In this document: piece after piece, positions 16,825-25,006 of the stretch
Numbering within the stretch: the first letter of the stretch is position 1
How the letters are laid out: every line of letters begins with the position of its first letter
Assembly (NCBI GenBank): GCA_003164495.1
Contig: PLTN01000055.1
Coordinates: 1-40,250 of the forward strand
Reading direction: 5' to 3'
DNA length: 40,250 nt
From: Vulcanimicrobiota bacterium
GTDB lineage: Bacteria; Vulcanimicrobiota; Vulcanimicrobiia; Vulcanimicrobiales; Vulcanimicrobiaceae
Notes under the pieces: generated by a model
What the model saw: the letters and a program-made list of their open reading frames with translations, nothing else
What the model was told of the DNA's origin: nothing
Database searches by the model: none
Made by a program: the position numbers and the translations under genes

Positions 16825-17876
16825 CTGGCCTCCGACTGCGCGCGTCCGCAGGCAAACGTTGCATCATCCCGATCGCGTAGCGAAATACCCGCGTTGCGAT
16901 AAGCTTCCTGAATCGATTGCTTGTCATCGGCGTCGGGCGGCGGCTCGACGTCGGGGCCCGGACGCAAGAGGCCGCCGTTCCCGCCGACACACCATTGGTA
17001 GTACTTCATGTGGTTCCACGGATGCGCGCCGCGCAACAAGTAAGGGCGCTGCAACGCCGCAAACCGTTCGTATGCCGGCGCGATCTGCCAGTAGCGCGCG
17101 AGAGCTTCGTCAAGACGACCGTTCGCAAGCGAGTCGACGATGTCAACGACGTTGCGTTGTTCGGGCGACTGGACGCAGTCGGTGAGCCACTGACCGGTCC
17201 AGCGGATCGGAAACGTTTGCGCGAGAACCATGAGCATCCCGAGATCGGCGGTGCCGACGAGGATGCGGTCGGAAAGGCGCCGGCAGAATGCGAACGCGGT
17301 CGCTGCGTCGAGCGTTTGGGTCAGTTTCACCGCCGCGACGTTCGGCAGATCGGCGAGGCGGTCGAATACGTCGAGCGGGATGCCGCTGGGATGCAGCGCC
17401 CGAAATGCCGCCGAACGATACGCGTAGAGCACGATGCCGAGCGGCGTCGATTCGATCAGGCGCTTATAGCCGGCGTAGAGGTCTTCAGCCGACGCCGGGC
17501 CGCTGCGAATCGTCAGCAACACGTGCGTGCAGCCGGCCCGCTCGGCGTCCGCCAAGAGTTCGCGGTTCATCTCTTCGGTCGCGGCGCCGACGACGGCACT
17601 GGTGGCGATGCGTCCGCGCGCTTCATCCGACACAATCTCTAAGAGCCGACGGTACTCGCCGCGTTCGAGACCGGGCGTGCTGCTGAAAAGCGAGAAGTAC
17701 CCCTGCGCGATCCCGGCGCGTACGTCGTGCCGGATGCCCGCCTCGTCGATCGAATCGTACCCGGCGCGAAATGACGGCAAGACCAGGCCTTCAACGCCCC
17801 GGAAGGTGGCGTTCGCCCAGGCTTTCGAGGCCGCCTCACGCGTCTTTACGGTGCCGCTCACGGCTGGGTTTTCCAT
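16821..17876 (-). CDS. Dihydrodipicolinate synthase (DapA)-family aldolase / hydratase-aldolase
   Basis: 351-residue TIM-barrel Schiff-base enzyme. The catalytic lysine is in NVAAVKLTQTLDA (Lys184) and the partner tyrosine in IVLYAYRSAA (Tyr151). It is longer than lysine-pathway DapA (about 290), with a C-terminal extension after the GNGGLLRPGP segment. The family includes hydratase-aldolases that cleave pyruvate from ring-opened aromatic products (NahE/PhdJ type), which suits its neighbours, but sequence alone does not fix the reaction. It overlaps the upstream VOC gene by 19 bases and the downstream binding-protein gene by four. Confidence 0.83.
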   Translation of the reverse strand: MENPAVSGTVKTREAASKAWANATFRGVEGLVLPSFRAGYDSIDEAGIRHDVRAGIAQGYFSLFSSTPGLERGEYRRLLEIVSDEARGRIATSAVVGAATEEMNRELLADAERAGCTHVLLTIRSGPASAEDLYAGYKRLIESTPLGIVLYAYRSAAFRALHPSGIPLDVFDRLADLPNVAAVKLTQTLDAATAFAFCRRLSDRILVGTADLGMLMVLAQTFPIRWTGQWLTDCVQSPEQRNVVDIVDSLANGRLDEALARYWQIAPAYERFAALQRPYLLRGAHPWNHMKYYQWCVGGNGGLLRPGPDVEPPPDADDKQSIQEAYRNAGISLRDRDDATFACGRAQSEAR

Positions 17877-18610
17877 CCCGTTTGAGAGAGATCGACGCGC
17901 TGTCCCACCGGATCGAAGACGAAGGTTTCGGCAAAGCGCCCGTCACGTGGCAACTCGTAGTCGTTCGGCTTCGCCCCATTGGCATATGCGGCATCGACCG
18001 TTGCGGCAAGATCGTCGACTTGGAAGCCGAGATGATCGATGCCGCTGCGGTTGTCTTTCATTTCGGGGCCATGGTTCGGCAGAACCGCGAAGTTCACGTG
18101 ACCGTCGGAGAGGTATACAGCGCCCCGTTCCCAGTCGCGTCGAAACACTTCATGCAAGCCGAACGTCCTGACATAGAATTCGGCCAGCGCCGGCGGATCA
18201 TCGGTTGCGACCGCAACGTGACGAATGCGCGCTTTGCCGCCGCCGCCGACCTTCCAGCCGGCACTCGAGAGATCGATCCGTTGCCCGACCGGATCGGCAA
18301 TAAACGCTTCGTTCTGCCGGCCGTCCTGGGGCACGGTCTTCGGTCCGGCCTTCGCACCATTGGCGAGTGCAATGCCGGCAATGCCGTCGACGTCCTCGAC
18401 CTCGAAGCCGAAGTGGTCGAGCCGTTCGGCCTTCGCGTTCGCTGGGATAATCGCCAGGTTGATCGCGCCATCCGAAAGATAGATCGCGATCTTACCGCTC
18501 TCGGCGCTCCGGTGACGGAACTGCTCGGTCAACCCGAACGTATCGCAGTAAAATGCCGCGAGTTCTTCTTGCCGATTGGTGCAGATCGCGAGATGACGAA
18601 TCCGTGCCAT
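17858..18610 (-). CDS. Two-domain VOC (glyoxalase/dioxygenase) protein
   Basis: 250 residues made of two similar VOC units: about 1-120 (MARIRHLAICTNRQEELAAF, DHFGFEVEDVDGIAG, DPVGQRIDLS) and 127-247 (ARIRHVAVATDDPPALAEFY, DHLGFQVDDLAATVD, DPVGQRVDLSQTGWK). Each half carries the first-strand His, a central DHxGF His and a late acidic residue, so metal binding in either domain is plausible. The internal duplication is clear by eye. First gene of a minus-strand operon with the DapA-like enzyme and a binding protein. May be an isomerase or ring-cleaving dioxygenase; no finer call. Confidence 0.85.
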   Translation of the reverse strand: MARIRHLAICTNRQEELAAFYCDTFGLTEQFRHRSAESGKIAIYLSDGAINLAIIPANAKAERLDHFGFEVEDVDGIAGIALANGAKAGPKTVPQDGRQNEAFIADPVGQRIDLSSAGWKVGGGGKARIRHVAVATDDPPALAEFYVRTFGLHEVFRRDWERGAVYLSDGHVNFAVLPNHGPEMKDNRSGIDHLGFQVDDLAATVDAAYANGAKPNDYELPRDGRFAETFVFDPVGQRVDLSQTGWKTQP

Positions 18611-18791
18611 GCTTGTCTATCGTCCTTCCGGGCGGGTGAAGAGCGCCCCGGCCCAACTGCGCAGTCGACGTTCGCTATCTCGCTCAACGCCCGACCTCAT
18701 CGAGCCGATCGAAGGTTTAGGCGACCGCACGCCGTGGGGCATTCCTCCATGGCTCGACTTCTTCAAGGAAAGCAGTTTTCCATGTGAAATC

Positions 18792-18806
18792 GAGTCAGCC
18801 TGACTC
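18792..18806 (+). promoter_or_regulatory. Inverted repeat upstream of a LivJ-type binding-protein gene
   Basis: GAGTCA-GCC-TGACTC is a perfect 6-3-6 inverted repeat ending a few bases before the AAGGAGGG ribosome site (18811-18818) of the gene at 18826. It could be an operator or a short hairpin in the leader. The 215-bp divergent region 18611-18825 otherwise shows no sequence I can assign. Confidence 0.4.
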
Positions 18807-18825
18807 TAGCAAGGAGGGCGGAACT

Positions 18826-20016
18826 ATGACGGCGATCGGTATTCGTTCGGGCCGCGCGTGCTGCGCCGTTCTCGCGGCGGTCACGCTCTTCGCGCTGCCT
18901 TTGCCCGGCGCAGCCATCGATCCGTATGAACTCGACGTCATCGCTCCCATGAGCGGCAACGGAGCTTTTATCGGCCGAGCGTTGCCGGCTACGTTTGCGG
19001 CCATTGAGGATGTCGTCAACAAGAGCGGCGGGATCGGCGGCCGCCCCGTTCATTTCGTCATTCTCGACGACCAATCGAATCCGCAAGTCGCGCTGCAGCT
19101 GGCCAACGACCTCGTCGCAAAGCAAGTCCCCATCATCCTCGGCCCATCGTTGTCGGCGACGTGCAACGCCATTATTCCGCTGGTCCAAAGCGGACCGGTC
19201 TTGTACTGCTACTCCCCCGCAATTCACCCCGCAGCGGGGAGTTACGTATTCTCGGCCCAGGTCGAGACACAGAGCTCAATCGCCGCATCGATTCGGTATT
19301 TTCGTTTGCGCGGTATGACCAAGATCGCGTTTCTCTCCACGACCGATGCCAGCGGCCAAGATGGCGAACGCGGTGTTGATGCGGCGCTGGCCCAACCGGA
19401 GAACAGCTCGGTACGCCTGGTCGCTCGCGAGCACTTTGCCGTTACGGACCTCAGCGTGGCCGCTCAGGTGGCCCGCATAAAAGCGGCGAACCCGCAGCTC
19501 CTCATCTTGTGGACTGCCGGCACCCCGACCGGCACCGCGCTCCGCAATATGCGCGATGCCGGCCTAGCGGTGCCGGCCCTGCTTTCAGCGGCCAATCTTA
19601 CCTACGCACAGATGCAGCAGTACGCTTCGTTCATGCCTCCGGAGCTGCTCTACGCCGGCGTGCCGGCCATGGACCCGAACGGGATCGCCAACAAAGGCGT
19701 GAAAGCGCTCGTCACGGATTTTCTCCGTGCGATGGCTGCGCAGGGCGTCAAGGATGTCGACTATCCGCCGCTCGCGACGGCGGACCCGACCTTTATGGTC
19801 ATTGCGGCCCTACGGAAGCTGGGAACGAACGTAACGGCCGACAAGCTGCGTGACTATCTGGCCCATCAGCGGGGCGCGCTAGGACTCTTTGGCTCCTACG
19901 ACTTCCAAAAGATTCCGCAGCGCGGTCTCGACGACAGCGCCGTCCTCATGGTGCGCTGGGATCCCGCGAAAAATACGTGGATCGGGATCAGCCGTCCCGG
20001 CGGTACGCCGCTCTAG
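18826..20016 (+). CDS. LivJ-type ABC transporter substrate-binding protein (HPAxGSY subfamily)
   Basis: 396 residues with signal peptide (CCAVLAAVTLFALPLPGAAI) and leucine-binding-protein fold: LDVIAPMSGNGAFIGRALPA, HFVILDDQSNPQVALQL, then IILGPSLSATCNAIIP and YCYSPAIHPAAGSYVF. The ATG at 18826 has AAGGAGGG about 8 bases upstream, so I prefer it to the GTG at 18784. It shares a cysteine pair and an HPAxGSY motif with the proteins at 26188 and 31756, forming a clear subfamily. Transcribed alone, divergent from the VOC/aldolase operon and convergent with the GntR gene. Ligand unknown. Confidence 0.9.
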   Translation: MTAIGIRSGRACCAVLAAVTLFALPLPGAAIDPYELDVIAPMSGNGAFIGRALPATFAAIEDVVNKSGGIGGRPVHFVILDDQSNPQVALQLANDLVAKQVPIILGPSLSATCNAIIPLVQSGPVLYCYSPAIHPAAGSYVFSAQVETQSSIAASIRYFRLRGMTKIAFLSTTDASGQDGERGVDAALAQPENSSVRLVAREHFAVTDLSVAAQVARIKAANPQLLILWTAGTPTGTALRNMRDAGLAVPALLSAANLTYAQMQQYASFMPPELLYAGVPAMDPNGIANKGVKALVTDFLRAMAAQGVKDVDYPPLATADPTFMVIAALRKLGTNVTADKLRDYLAHQRGALGLFGSYDFQKIPQRGLDDSAVLMVRWDPAKNTWIGISRPGGTPL

Positions 20017-20035
20017 ACGCCGTCGCGCGCGAGAC

Positions 20036-20779
20036 CTACGCGGTCGATTGGCGTTCCGCTTGCGCCGCGATTCCGTGGCGCAAGAGAATCTTCGCCGTGT
20101 CTTCGATGTGCTGCGTGATGAGTCGCGTAGCAAGGTCGGCGTCGCGCCGCAGCGCGGCCTCCATCAATGCGCGGTGCTCGCCCAAGATATCGCGCACGTG
20201 CGAAGCGGCGTAATACGAGACGACGAGCTTTCGGTACCGCTCCGAGTGATGATGGAGCGTGGTGTGGAACGTCTTTGTCCAGTCGGAACCGCACGCTGAA
20301 ATGAGGGCGTCGTGAAAGCGCCGATGCTGCTCTTCGTAGGCCCGACTGATGCGGCGCGAATCGGTCGCGTCGCGTGACGGAATGCCGGCCAGGCGATGGA
20401 ACTCCGCCAATAGGAGCGCTTCCCACTCTCGGTCGCCGTGCGCGATCGCGTCGCGGATTGCTAGGCATTCGATCTCGATCCGAACGCGGGTCAGATCCTC
20501 CAAATCGCGTGCGGAGACAGGCGCGGCCCGAAAGCCGCGCTGGTCTTCGACGATGACCATGCCTTCGGCAGCAAGGGCGCAGAGCGCCTCGCGAATGGCA
20601 CTGAGTCCCTTTCCGAACCGCTGATGCAAGCGCTTCACGCTGATACGCTGACCGGGCGGAAGCATACCGTTGAGGAGTTCGTCCCGGATGGCATCGATCA
20701 CCGCGGCGCGCAGTGACGGATGATCTCCGCGCTGCAAAAGGGGAATGTCCGGCGGCGCACCCGCCGCGTTGTATGCCAT
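20036..20779 (-). CDS. GntR-family regulator with FCD ligand-binding domain
   Basis: 247-residue repressor-type regulator. Winged-helix part: LRAAVIDAIRDELLNGMLPP, the recognition region VKRLHQRFGKGLSAIREALC and wing EGMVIVEDQRGFRAAP. The C-terminal FCD domain (about 95-230) shows the metal-ligand pattern: Asp/Glu in RVRIEIECLAIRDAI, His in YEEQHRRFHDALI, His in ILGEHRALMEAAL and His in TQHIEDTAKILL. The ATG at 20779 has GGGAGG six bases upstream, better than the TTG at 20794. FCD regulators usually sense carboxylic acids. It diverges from the ring-cleavage polycistron, so it is the natural candidate to control that operon. Confidence 0.92.
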   Translation of the reverse strand: MAYNAAGAPPDIPLLQRGDHPSLRAAVIDAIRDELLNGMLPPGQRISVKRLHQRFGKGLSAIREALCALAAEGMVIVEDQRGFRAAPVSARDLEDLTRVRIEIECLAIRDAIAHGDREWEALLLAEFHRLAGIPSRDATDSRRISRAYEEQHRRFHDALISACGSDWTKTFHTTLHHHSERYRKLVVSYYAASHVRDILGEHRALMEAALRRDADLATRLITQHIEDTAKILLRHGIAAQAERQSTA

Positions 20780-20799
20780 CCGAATGCCTCCCAAACAAA

Positions 20800-20845
20800 C
20801 GCCTTGACACCGGTGTCCCGAATAGATTAATTATACGAAAGTATA
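20800..20845 (+). promoter_or_regulatory. Operator/promoter region between GntR gene and the ring-cleavage polycistron
   Basis: Contains a perfect 12-bp palindrome GACACCGGTGTC (20806-20817) inside CGCCTTGAC-N6-GTCCCG (20800-20820), and a consensus -35 TTGACA (20804-20809). The AT-rich stretch that follows could hold a -10, but no hexamer is convincing. A second dyad, TATAC-GAAA-GTATA (20832-20845), follows. The first element recurs, with a different palindromic centre, at 1734-1754. Binding by the adjacent GntR/FCD protein is the simplest inference. Confidence 0.55.
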
Positions 20846-20907
20846 TTTCCCGCTTCTCGATCGGTGCTGTTCATGGCATTTCAGTTGGCTCGCACAGGTA
20901 TCGGGGC

Positions 20908-21834
20908 ATGAGCGTCGACGCCCTCGGCACGATCGGTCTTGATGTGCAAGACGTCGAGCGCTGGACGCGGTTCGCAGCGGAGATCCTCGGCGCTGCCGTG
21001 GGTGAGCGCACCGGTGGGGGCTCGCAGTTGCTGCGGCTCGACGAACGCGGGCATCGCATCGCGCTGTTGCCGGGACGGCGCGACGACCTCGCGTACCTCG
21101 GTTGGGAGGTCGCCGGCGAGACCGAATTGCGCGCCGTGATGCGGCGCCTCGAGGCGGCCGGGGTAACTGTGGGCCGCGCAGACGCCGAGCTCCGGGCCGA
21201 ACGCGGCGTCGCGCAGCTTGTCTTTTGCACCGATTCAAACGGCATACGTAACGAAATCTCTTACGGCGCCCAGCCGGCGTCGGCGCCGTTCTCTTCGCCG
21301 CGCGGGATTCCAGGTTTCGTGACGGGCGACCAAGGCGTCGGCCACGTGGTGCTCTCAGTCGACGACGCCTCGGCGGCGATGACCTTCTATCGCGATTTGC
21401 TGGGCCTGCGCGTCAGCGACTTCATTGACTTCGAGCGGGAGCCCGGAGTCGACGTCCATATGACGTTCCTGCACTGCAACGAGCGCCATCACAGCCTGGC
21501 GTTTGTCGAACGGCCGGGCGCGGCACGCCGGCTTTCTCACCTGATGCTTGAGATGCGCTCGATAGACGACGTCGGAGCGACCTTCTCGCTATGCGAGCGC
21601 GAGGGCGTGCCAATCGCGATGTCGCTTGGGCGCCACACCAACGACGAAATGTTTTCGTTCTACCTAGTTACGCCGTCGGGCTTCAACATCGAGATCGGTT
21701 TCGGGGGGAAATCGATCGACGACGAACGTTGGGAAGTTCGCACGTACGATGCCGCCAGCGTCTGGGGCCATCGCCGGCCCGTGCTAGCCCAACCGCCGCT
21801 TTCCACATCACAACCCGAAGGACTTTTACGATGA
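20908..21834 (+). CDS. Extradiol ring-cleavage dioxygenase, BphC type (VOC superfamily)
   Basis: 308-residue iron(II) dioxygenase that cleaves a catechol ring next to the hydroxyls. N-domain about 1-130, catalytic C-domain 140-290. The iron ligands are His146 (GVGHVVL), His211 (LSHLML) and Glu262 (NIEIGFG). The second-sphere residues His195 (RHHSL), His242 (GRHTND) and Tyr252 also match BphC. The ATG at 20908 begins the homologous GTIGLDVQDVE strand. First gene of the polycistron behind the GntR-regulated region; its TGA overlaps the hydrolase ATG (ATGA). Substrate probably a bicyclic or substituted catechol; the exact one is not readable. Confidence 0.93.
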   Translation: MSVDALGTIGLDVQDVERWTRFAAEILGAAVGERTGGGSQLLRLDERGHRIALLPGRRDDLAYLGWEVAGETELRAVMRRLEAAGVTVGRADAELRAERGVAQLVFCTDSNGIRNEISYGAQPASAPFSSPRGIPGFVTGDQGVGHVVLSVDDASAAMTFYRDLLGLRVSDFIDFEREPGVDVHMTFLHCNERHHSLAFVERPGAARRLSHLMLEMRSIDDVGATFSLCEREGVPIAMSLGRHTNDEMFSFYLVTPSGFNIEIGFGGKSIDDERWEVRTYDAASVWGHRRPVLAQPPLSTSQPEGLLR

Positions 21835-22733
21835 ACACGCTTTGGTTAGAGTTACTGGGCGCCGAAGTTCGGTACCGCGGCCGCCGTTTCAAAACGCGCA
21901 CGATCGAGGTCGGCGCCCAGAACCCTCAAAAACTGATCTTGATCCACGGCGTCGGTGGCCACGCGGAAGCTTACTCACGTAATCTCCAACGGCTCGGCGA
22001 GCGCTATCACGCCATTGCGATCGATCTGCTTTGGCACGGCCTTTCATCGAAGCCGCCGTTCACTCCCGAGATGGTGCCGCAGTACGCGCTGCAGTATCTC
22101 GATTTGCTCGACGATCTGGGCGTCGAGAAGGCGTCGATCGAAGGCGAATCGCTCGGCGGCTGGGTCGCGCTCTGGACCGCCATGCACTATCCGGACCGGG
22201 TCGAAAAAGTCATTCTGAATACGACGGCGGGCATTCGCTGGAATCGGGACAAAGTGAAAATCGATGACGCCGGCGGAACCAACCTGCTACGCGAGCGTTC
22301 GCTTGCGGCGATCAACGATCCAACGCGCGAAACCATCAAGAAACGTCTGGAGTGGCTGATGGCGTCGCCGGATCGGGTGACCGAAGAATTGATCGACCTT
22401 CGCTACGCGATCTATACGCGCCCCGATACGAACGCCTCATTGAAGAATGTCTTCGCGAATAGCTTTCAGCGCGGCCCGGAAGCGAAGCACTTCGTCGAAG
22501 AAGACGATCTCGCGAAGCTCACTGTGCCGGCGTTCGTCTTATGGTCCGACAAGAACCCGGGTGCCGGCGAAGACGCGGGCCAGCGCCTCGCGGGACTGAT
22601 CCCCGGTTCGAGTCATTACTGCCTGCGTGATGCGGCCCACTGGCCGCAATGGGAACAGCCGGAAGATCACGATCGCGTCGTGCTCGAGTTCCTCGACGGC
22701 AAACGCGTCGCAGAGATGGCTACGCCGGCATAA
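21831..22733 (+). CDS. Alpha/beta hydrolase, meta-cleavage product hydrolase type
   Basis: 300-residue serine hydrolase that would cut the C-C bond in the ring-opened product of the preceding dioxygenase. Oxyanion region LILIHGVGGHAE, nucleophile elbow EGESLGGW (Ser107), acid LWSDKNPG (Asp240) and the histidine in RDAAHWPQWEQPE (His270), a family-typical AHWPQWEQPE ending. Length is near the usual 280-290. The ATG at 21831 shares ATGA with the dioxygenase stop, and its TAA shares one base with the Rieske alpha ATG (TAATG), so the three are translationally coupled. Confidence 0.92.
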   Translation: MNTLWLELLGAEVRYRGRRFKTRTIEVGAQNPQKLILIHGVGGHAEAYSRNLQRLGERYHAIAIDLLWHGLSSKPPFTPEMVPQYALQYLDLLDDLGVEKASIEGESLGGWVALWTAMHYPDRVEKVILNTTAGIRWNRDKVKIDDAGGTNLLRERSLAAINDPTRETIKKRLEWLMASPDRVTEELIDLRYAIYTRPDTNASLKNVFANSFQRGPEAKHFVEEDDLAKLTVPAFVLWSDKNPGAGEDAGQRLAGLIPGSSHYCLRDAAHWPQWEQPEDHDRVVLEFLDGKRVAEMATPA

Positions 22734-24064
22734 TGATCGACGTCGACGTCGAACGTGGTCTTATTGCCCGCCGTATTTTCTCCGACCCGGAAATCTACGC
22801 GACCGAACTCGATCGCATCTTCGGCCGCAGTTGGCTCTTCCTGGCTCACGAAACACAAATCCCGGCGGCTGGCGACTATGTAACGTGCCGCATGGGCGAA
22901 ACGCCCGTGATCGTCACCCGGGACGCCTCCGATAGAATCCGCGCCCTGATCAACAGTTGCCGTCATCGCGGGAACGCGGTGACGCGGAATGATGCCGGCA
23001 ACGCACGTACGTTTACGTGTCCCTATCACGGCTGGTGCTACGACCTCCAGGGCAAGCGCGTCGAGAGCGGCGCGCTGGTCGGGCTGCCGGGGCTCAAGAG
23101 CTATTACGACGACACGTTGGCACTGGAGTCGTGGGGCCTCGTTCCGGTGGCGCAGGTTGCGACCTACCACGGATTGATATTCGGGACATTCGACCCTAAG
23201 GCACCGCCGCTCGAAGAATTTCTCGGCGACTTTCGCTGGTTCATCGACATGGTTCTCGATCGGGGGGATTTCGCCGCCGTTCCCGGCGTCGCTCGGTGGC
23301 GGATGAAATGTAACTGGAAATTCGCCGCCGACAACGCGATTGGCGATAACTCGCACGCGCAGGTAGCGCATCGCTCGGCCTTCATTGCCATGGAGCGCAA
23401 ACTTGGAGCGCATCGCGCGACGGTCGGCGTTCAGGAACCGGGGTTCACCATTCTCACGGACTACGGACACGGCGCGAACTGTAAGAGCGCGTACTTCGCC
23501 GAGCGTGCGGATCCGACCGCCGTTCGCAAGCCCTTTACGCGCATCGATCCGGTATTCGAGAAGTGGCGCGAGAACGACGCGGTCCTCGACGTTCTGGGAC
23601 CGTTGCGCTCGCAAATTGTTCGCTACAACGGCAACGTCTTCCCGAATCTGTTCATGATCGATCAGCTTTTGATGATGCGCAATCCGCTCGGCCCCGGGGA
23701 AACCGAAATCCGTGCCGTAGCCCTGTACGACCGCAGCGCCGCGCCGGAGATACAAACCCTGCAAAAGCGGCGCGCTTTCCAAAAATTCGGTCCGTCGGGC
23801 TTGCTCGAGCAAGAAGACGGTGAGAACTGGGATCAAGCGACGGCGGGCTCGCGCATTCGCGAGTTACAAGATGCCGCGCTCAATTACGAGATGGGCATCG
23901 GGACCGGCCGAATCATCCGTGATGAGCTGACGCCGCCTCGCATCGAAACAATGATCAACGAGCACGCTCAGCTGTGGTTTTATCAAGCTTGGGCCGAAGC
24001 GCTCGAAGCCGCCGATTGGTCGACACTTCGAGAGCGCCACGCTCAACCCGCCGGAACGATGTGA
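22733..24064 (+). CDS. Rieske ring-hydroxylating dioxygenase alpha subunit (1)
   Basis: 443-residue catalytic subunit. Rieske [2Fe-2S] ligands: Cys76, His78 (NSCRHRGN) and Cys96, His99 (CPYHGW). Mononuclear iron triad region DNAIGDNSHAQVAH: bridging Asp205, His208, His213, in the same numbering as naphthalene dioxygenase. The usual tyrosine before the first His is Ser here. It starts at ATG 22733, directly after the hydrolase. The next gene is an ABM protein and only then the beta subunit, an unusual order. It needs electrons from a ferredoxin and reductase not present in this window. Adds O2 cis to an arene or salicylate/benzoate-like acid; substrate undetermined. Confidence 0.93.
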   Translation: MIDVDVERGLIARRIFSDPEIYATELDRIFGRSWLFLAHETQIPAAGDYVTCRMGETPVIVTRDASDRIRALINSCRHRGNAVTRNDAGNARTFTCPYHGWCYDLQGKRVESGALVGLPGLKSYYDDTLALESWGLVPVAQVATYHGLIFGTFDPKAPPLEEFLGDFRWFIDMVLDRGDFAAVPGVARWRMKCNWKFAADNAIGDNSHAQVAHRSAFIAMERKLGAHRATVGVQEPGFTILTDYGHGANCKSAYFAERADPTAVRKPFTRIDPVFEKWRENDAVLDVLGPLRSQIVRYNGNVFPNLFMIDQLLMMRNPLGPGETEIRAVALYDRSAAPEIQTLQKRRAFQKFGPSGLLEQEDGENWDQATAGSRIRELQDAALNYEMGIGTGRIIRDELTPPRIETMINEHAQLWFYQAWAEALEAADWSTLRERHAQPAGTM

Positions 24065-24065
24065 T

Positions 24066-24455
24066 ATGGCCGTACGAATTATCGTTACGATTACCGCCCC
24101 GAGCGCGGAAGCCGCCGCCGCCGGCGTCGCCGAACGCGTCGAATTGTGCAAACGCACGGAGGCAAACGAGGAAGGCTGCCTGCAATATGAGGTCTTCCAC
24201 AGTGCCCTGCATCCCGAACGCTTCGTGCTCATTGAGTTGTGGTCGGATCGTGCCGCCTACGATAAGCATTGGCAGTTGCAACAAGAGCGCGAGCGCGAGA
24301 ATCCGAAGCCGCCGCCCCCCCCGCCCGTACCCGGTGTCCCCGCTCGCCGCTCCACGATCGAAATCTACGAACAACAGGTGTACAAAGTCGTCGACGGCAT
24401 TTGGCAAGCGGCCGAGGAGTCGGCCCGTAGCCAAACCATCCGGTGGGCAGGCTGA
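24066..24455 (+). CDS. Antibiotic biosynthesis monooxygenase (ABM)-domain protein
   Basis: 129-residue small protein: one dimeric alpha-beta barrel domain (RIIVTITAPSAEAA, EEGCLQYEVFHSALHPERFV, ELWSDRAAYDKHW) followed by a proline-rich linker (residues 80-92) and a C-terminal tail YEQQVYKVVDGIW. Cofactor-free quinol monooxygenases such as YgiN/ActVA-Orf6 have this fold. It starts two bases after the Rieske alpha stop and its TGA shares a base with the beta-subunit ATG. Insertion between alpha and beta suggests it acts on the same intermediate, for example oxidising or protecting a quinol; this is inference. Confidence 0.85.
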   Translation: MAVRIIVTITAPSAEAAAAGVAERVELCKRTEANEEGCLQYEVFHSALHPERFVLIELWSDRAAYDKHWQLQQERERENPKPPPPPPVPGVPARRSTIEIYEQQVYKVVDGIWQAAEESARSQTIRWAG

Positions 24456-24991
24456 TGATCGAAAGCGCCTCGCCGGCCGCGATCGATGAACTCGTCAGGC
24501 AACACGAAATCGAGCAAGCCCTCTACGCCGAGGCGGCGCTGCTGGACGCACACGACTATACGGGCTGGCTCGAGGCGCTGACCGAGGACGTGACCTACTG
24601 GATGCCGATCCGCGAGACGCGCGCGGCAGGGGAAGCCGAGCGCGAGTTTACCCGCTTTGGCGAAGGCGCGTTCTTCGACGAAGACCGGCACATGCTGGAA
24701 CTCCGCGTCGAGAAGCGTCTGAGCGGTTCGGCATGGTCCGAGGACCCACCATCACGGACGCGCCACTGCATTTCCAACGTGCGGATCGTTGAAACGTCGC
24801 CATCGGGAGACGTAACGGTATCGTGCAACCTCGTCGTGTTTCGCATTAGGCTCGACGACGACGAAGACGTCTGGGTCGGCCGCCGTGTCGACCGCTTGCG
24901 AAAAGTCGATGGGCGCTGGAAAATCGCGCGACGCGAGATCTATCTCGATCAGACGGTCTTGCTTTCAAAAAATCTCAGCACGTTTTTCTAG
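24455..24991 (+). CDS. Ring-hydroxylating dioxygenase beta subunit (1)
   Basis: 178-residue small subunit of the alpha3beta3 terminal oxygenase, NTF2-like fold: EQALYAEAALLDAHDYTGWL, EDVTYWMPIRETRA, SRTRHCISNVRIVE, and the terminal DQTVLLSKNLSTFF, which is the standard C-terminus. I take the ATG at 24455 overlapping the ABM stop; an in-frame GTG 12 bases earlier is less likely. Mainly structural, holding the trimer together. Pairs with the alpha subunit at 22733. Confidence 0.92.
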   Translation: MIESASPAAIDELVRQHEIEQALYAEAALLDAHDYTGWLEALTEDVTYWMPIRETRAAGEAEREFTRFGEGAFFDEDRHMLELRVEKRLSGSAWSEDPPSRTRHCISNVRIVETSPSGDVTVSCNLVVFRIRLDDDEDVWVGRRVDRLRKVDGRWKIARREIYLDQTVLLSKNLSTFF

Positions 24992-25006
24992 TCCATCGGA
25001 GAAGCT

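Noticed and set aside
18609-18803. 64-codon open frame in the divergent region before the LivJ-type gene.
   Set aside because: No ribosome site or homology; it runs through the expected promoter region of two divergent genes.
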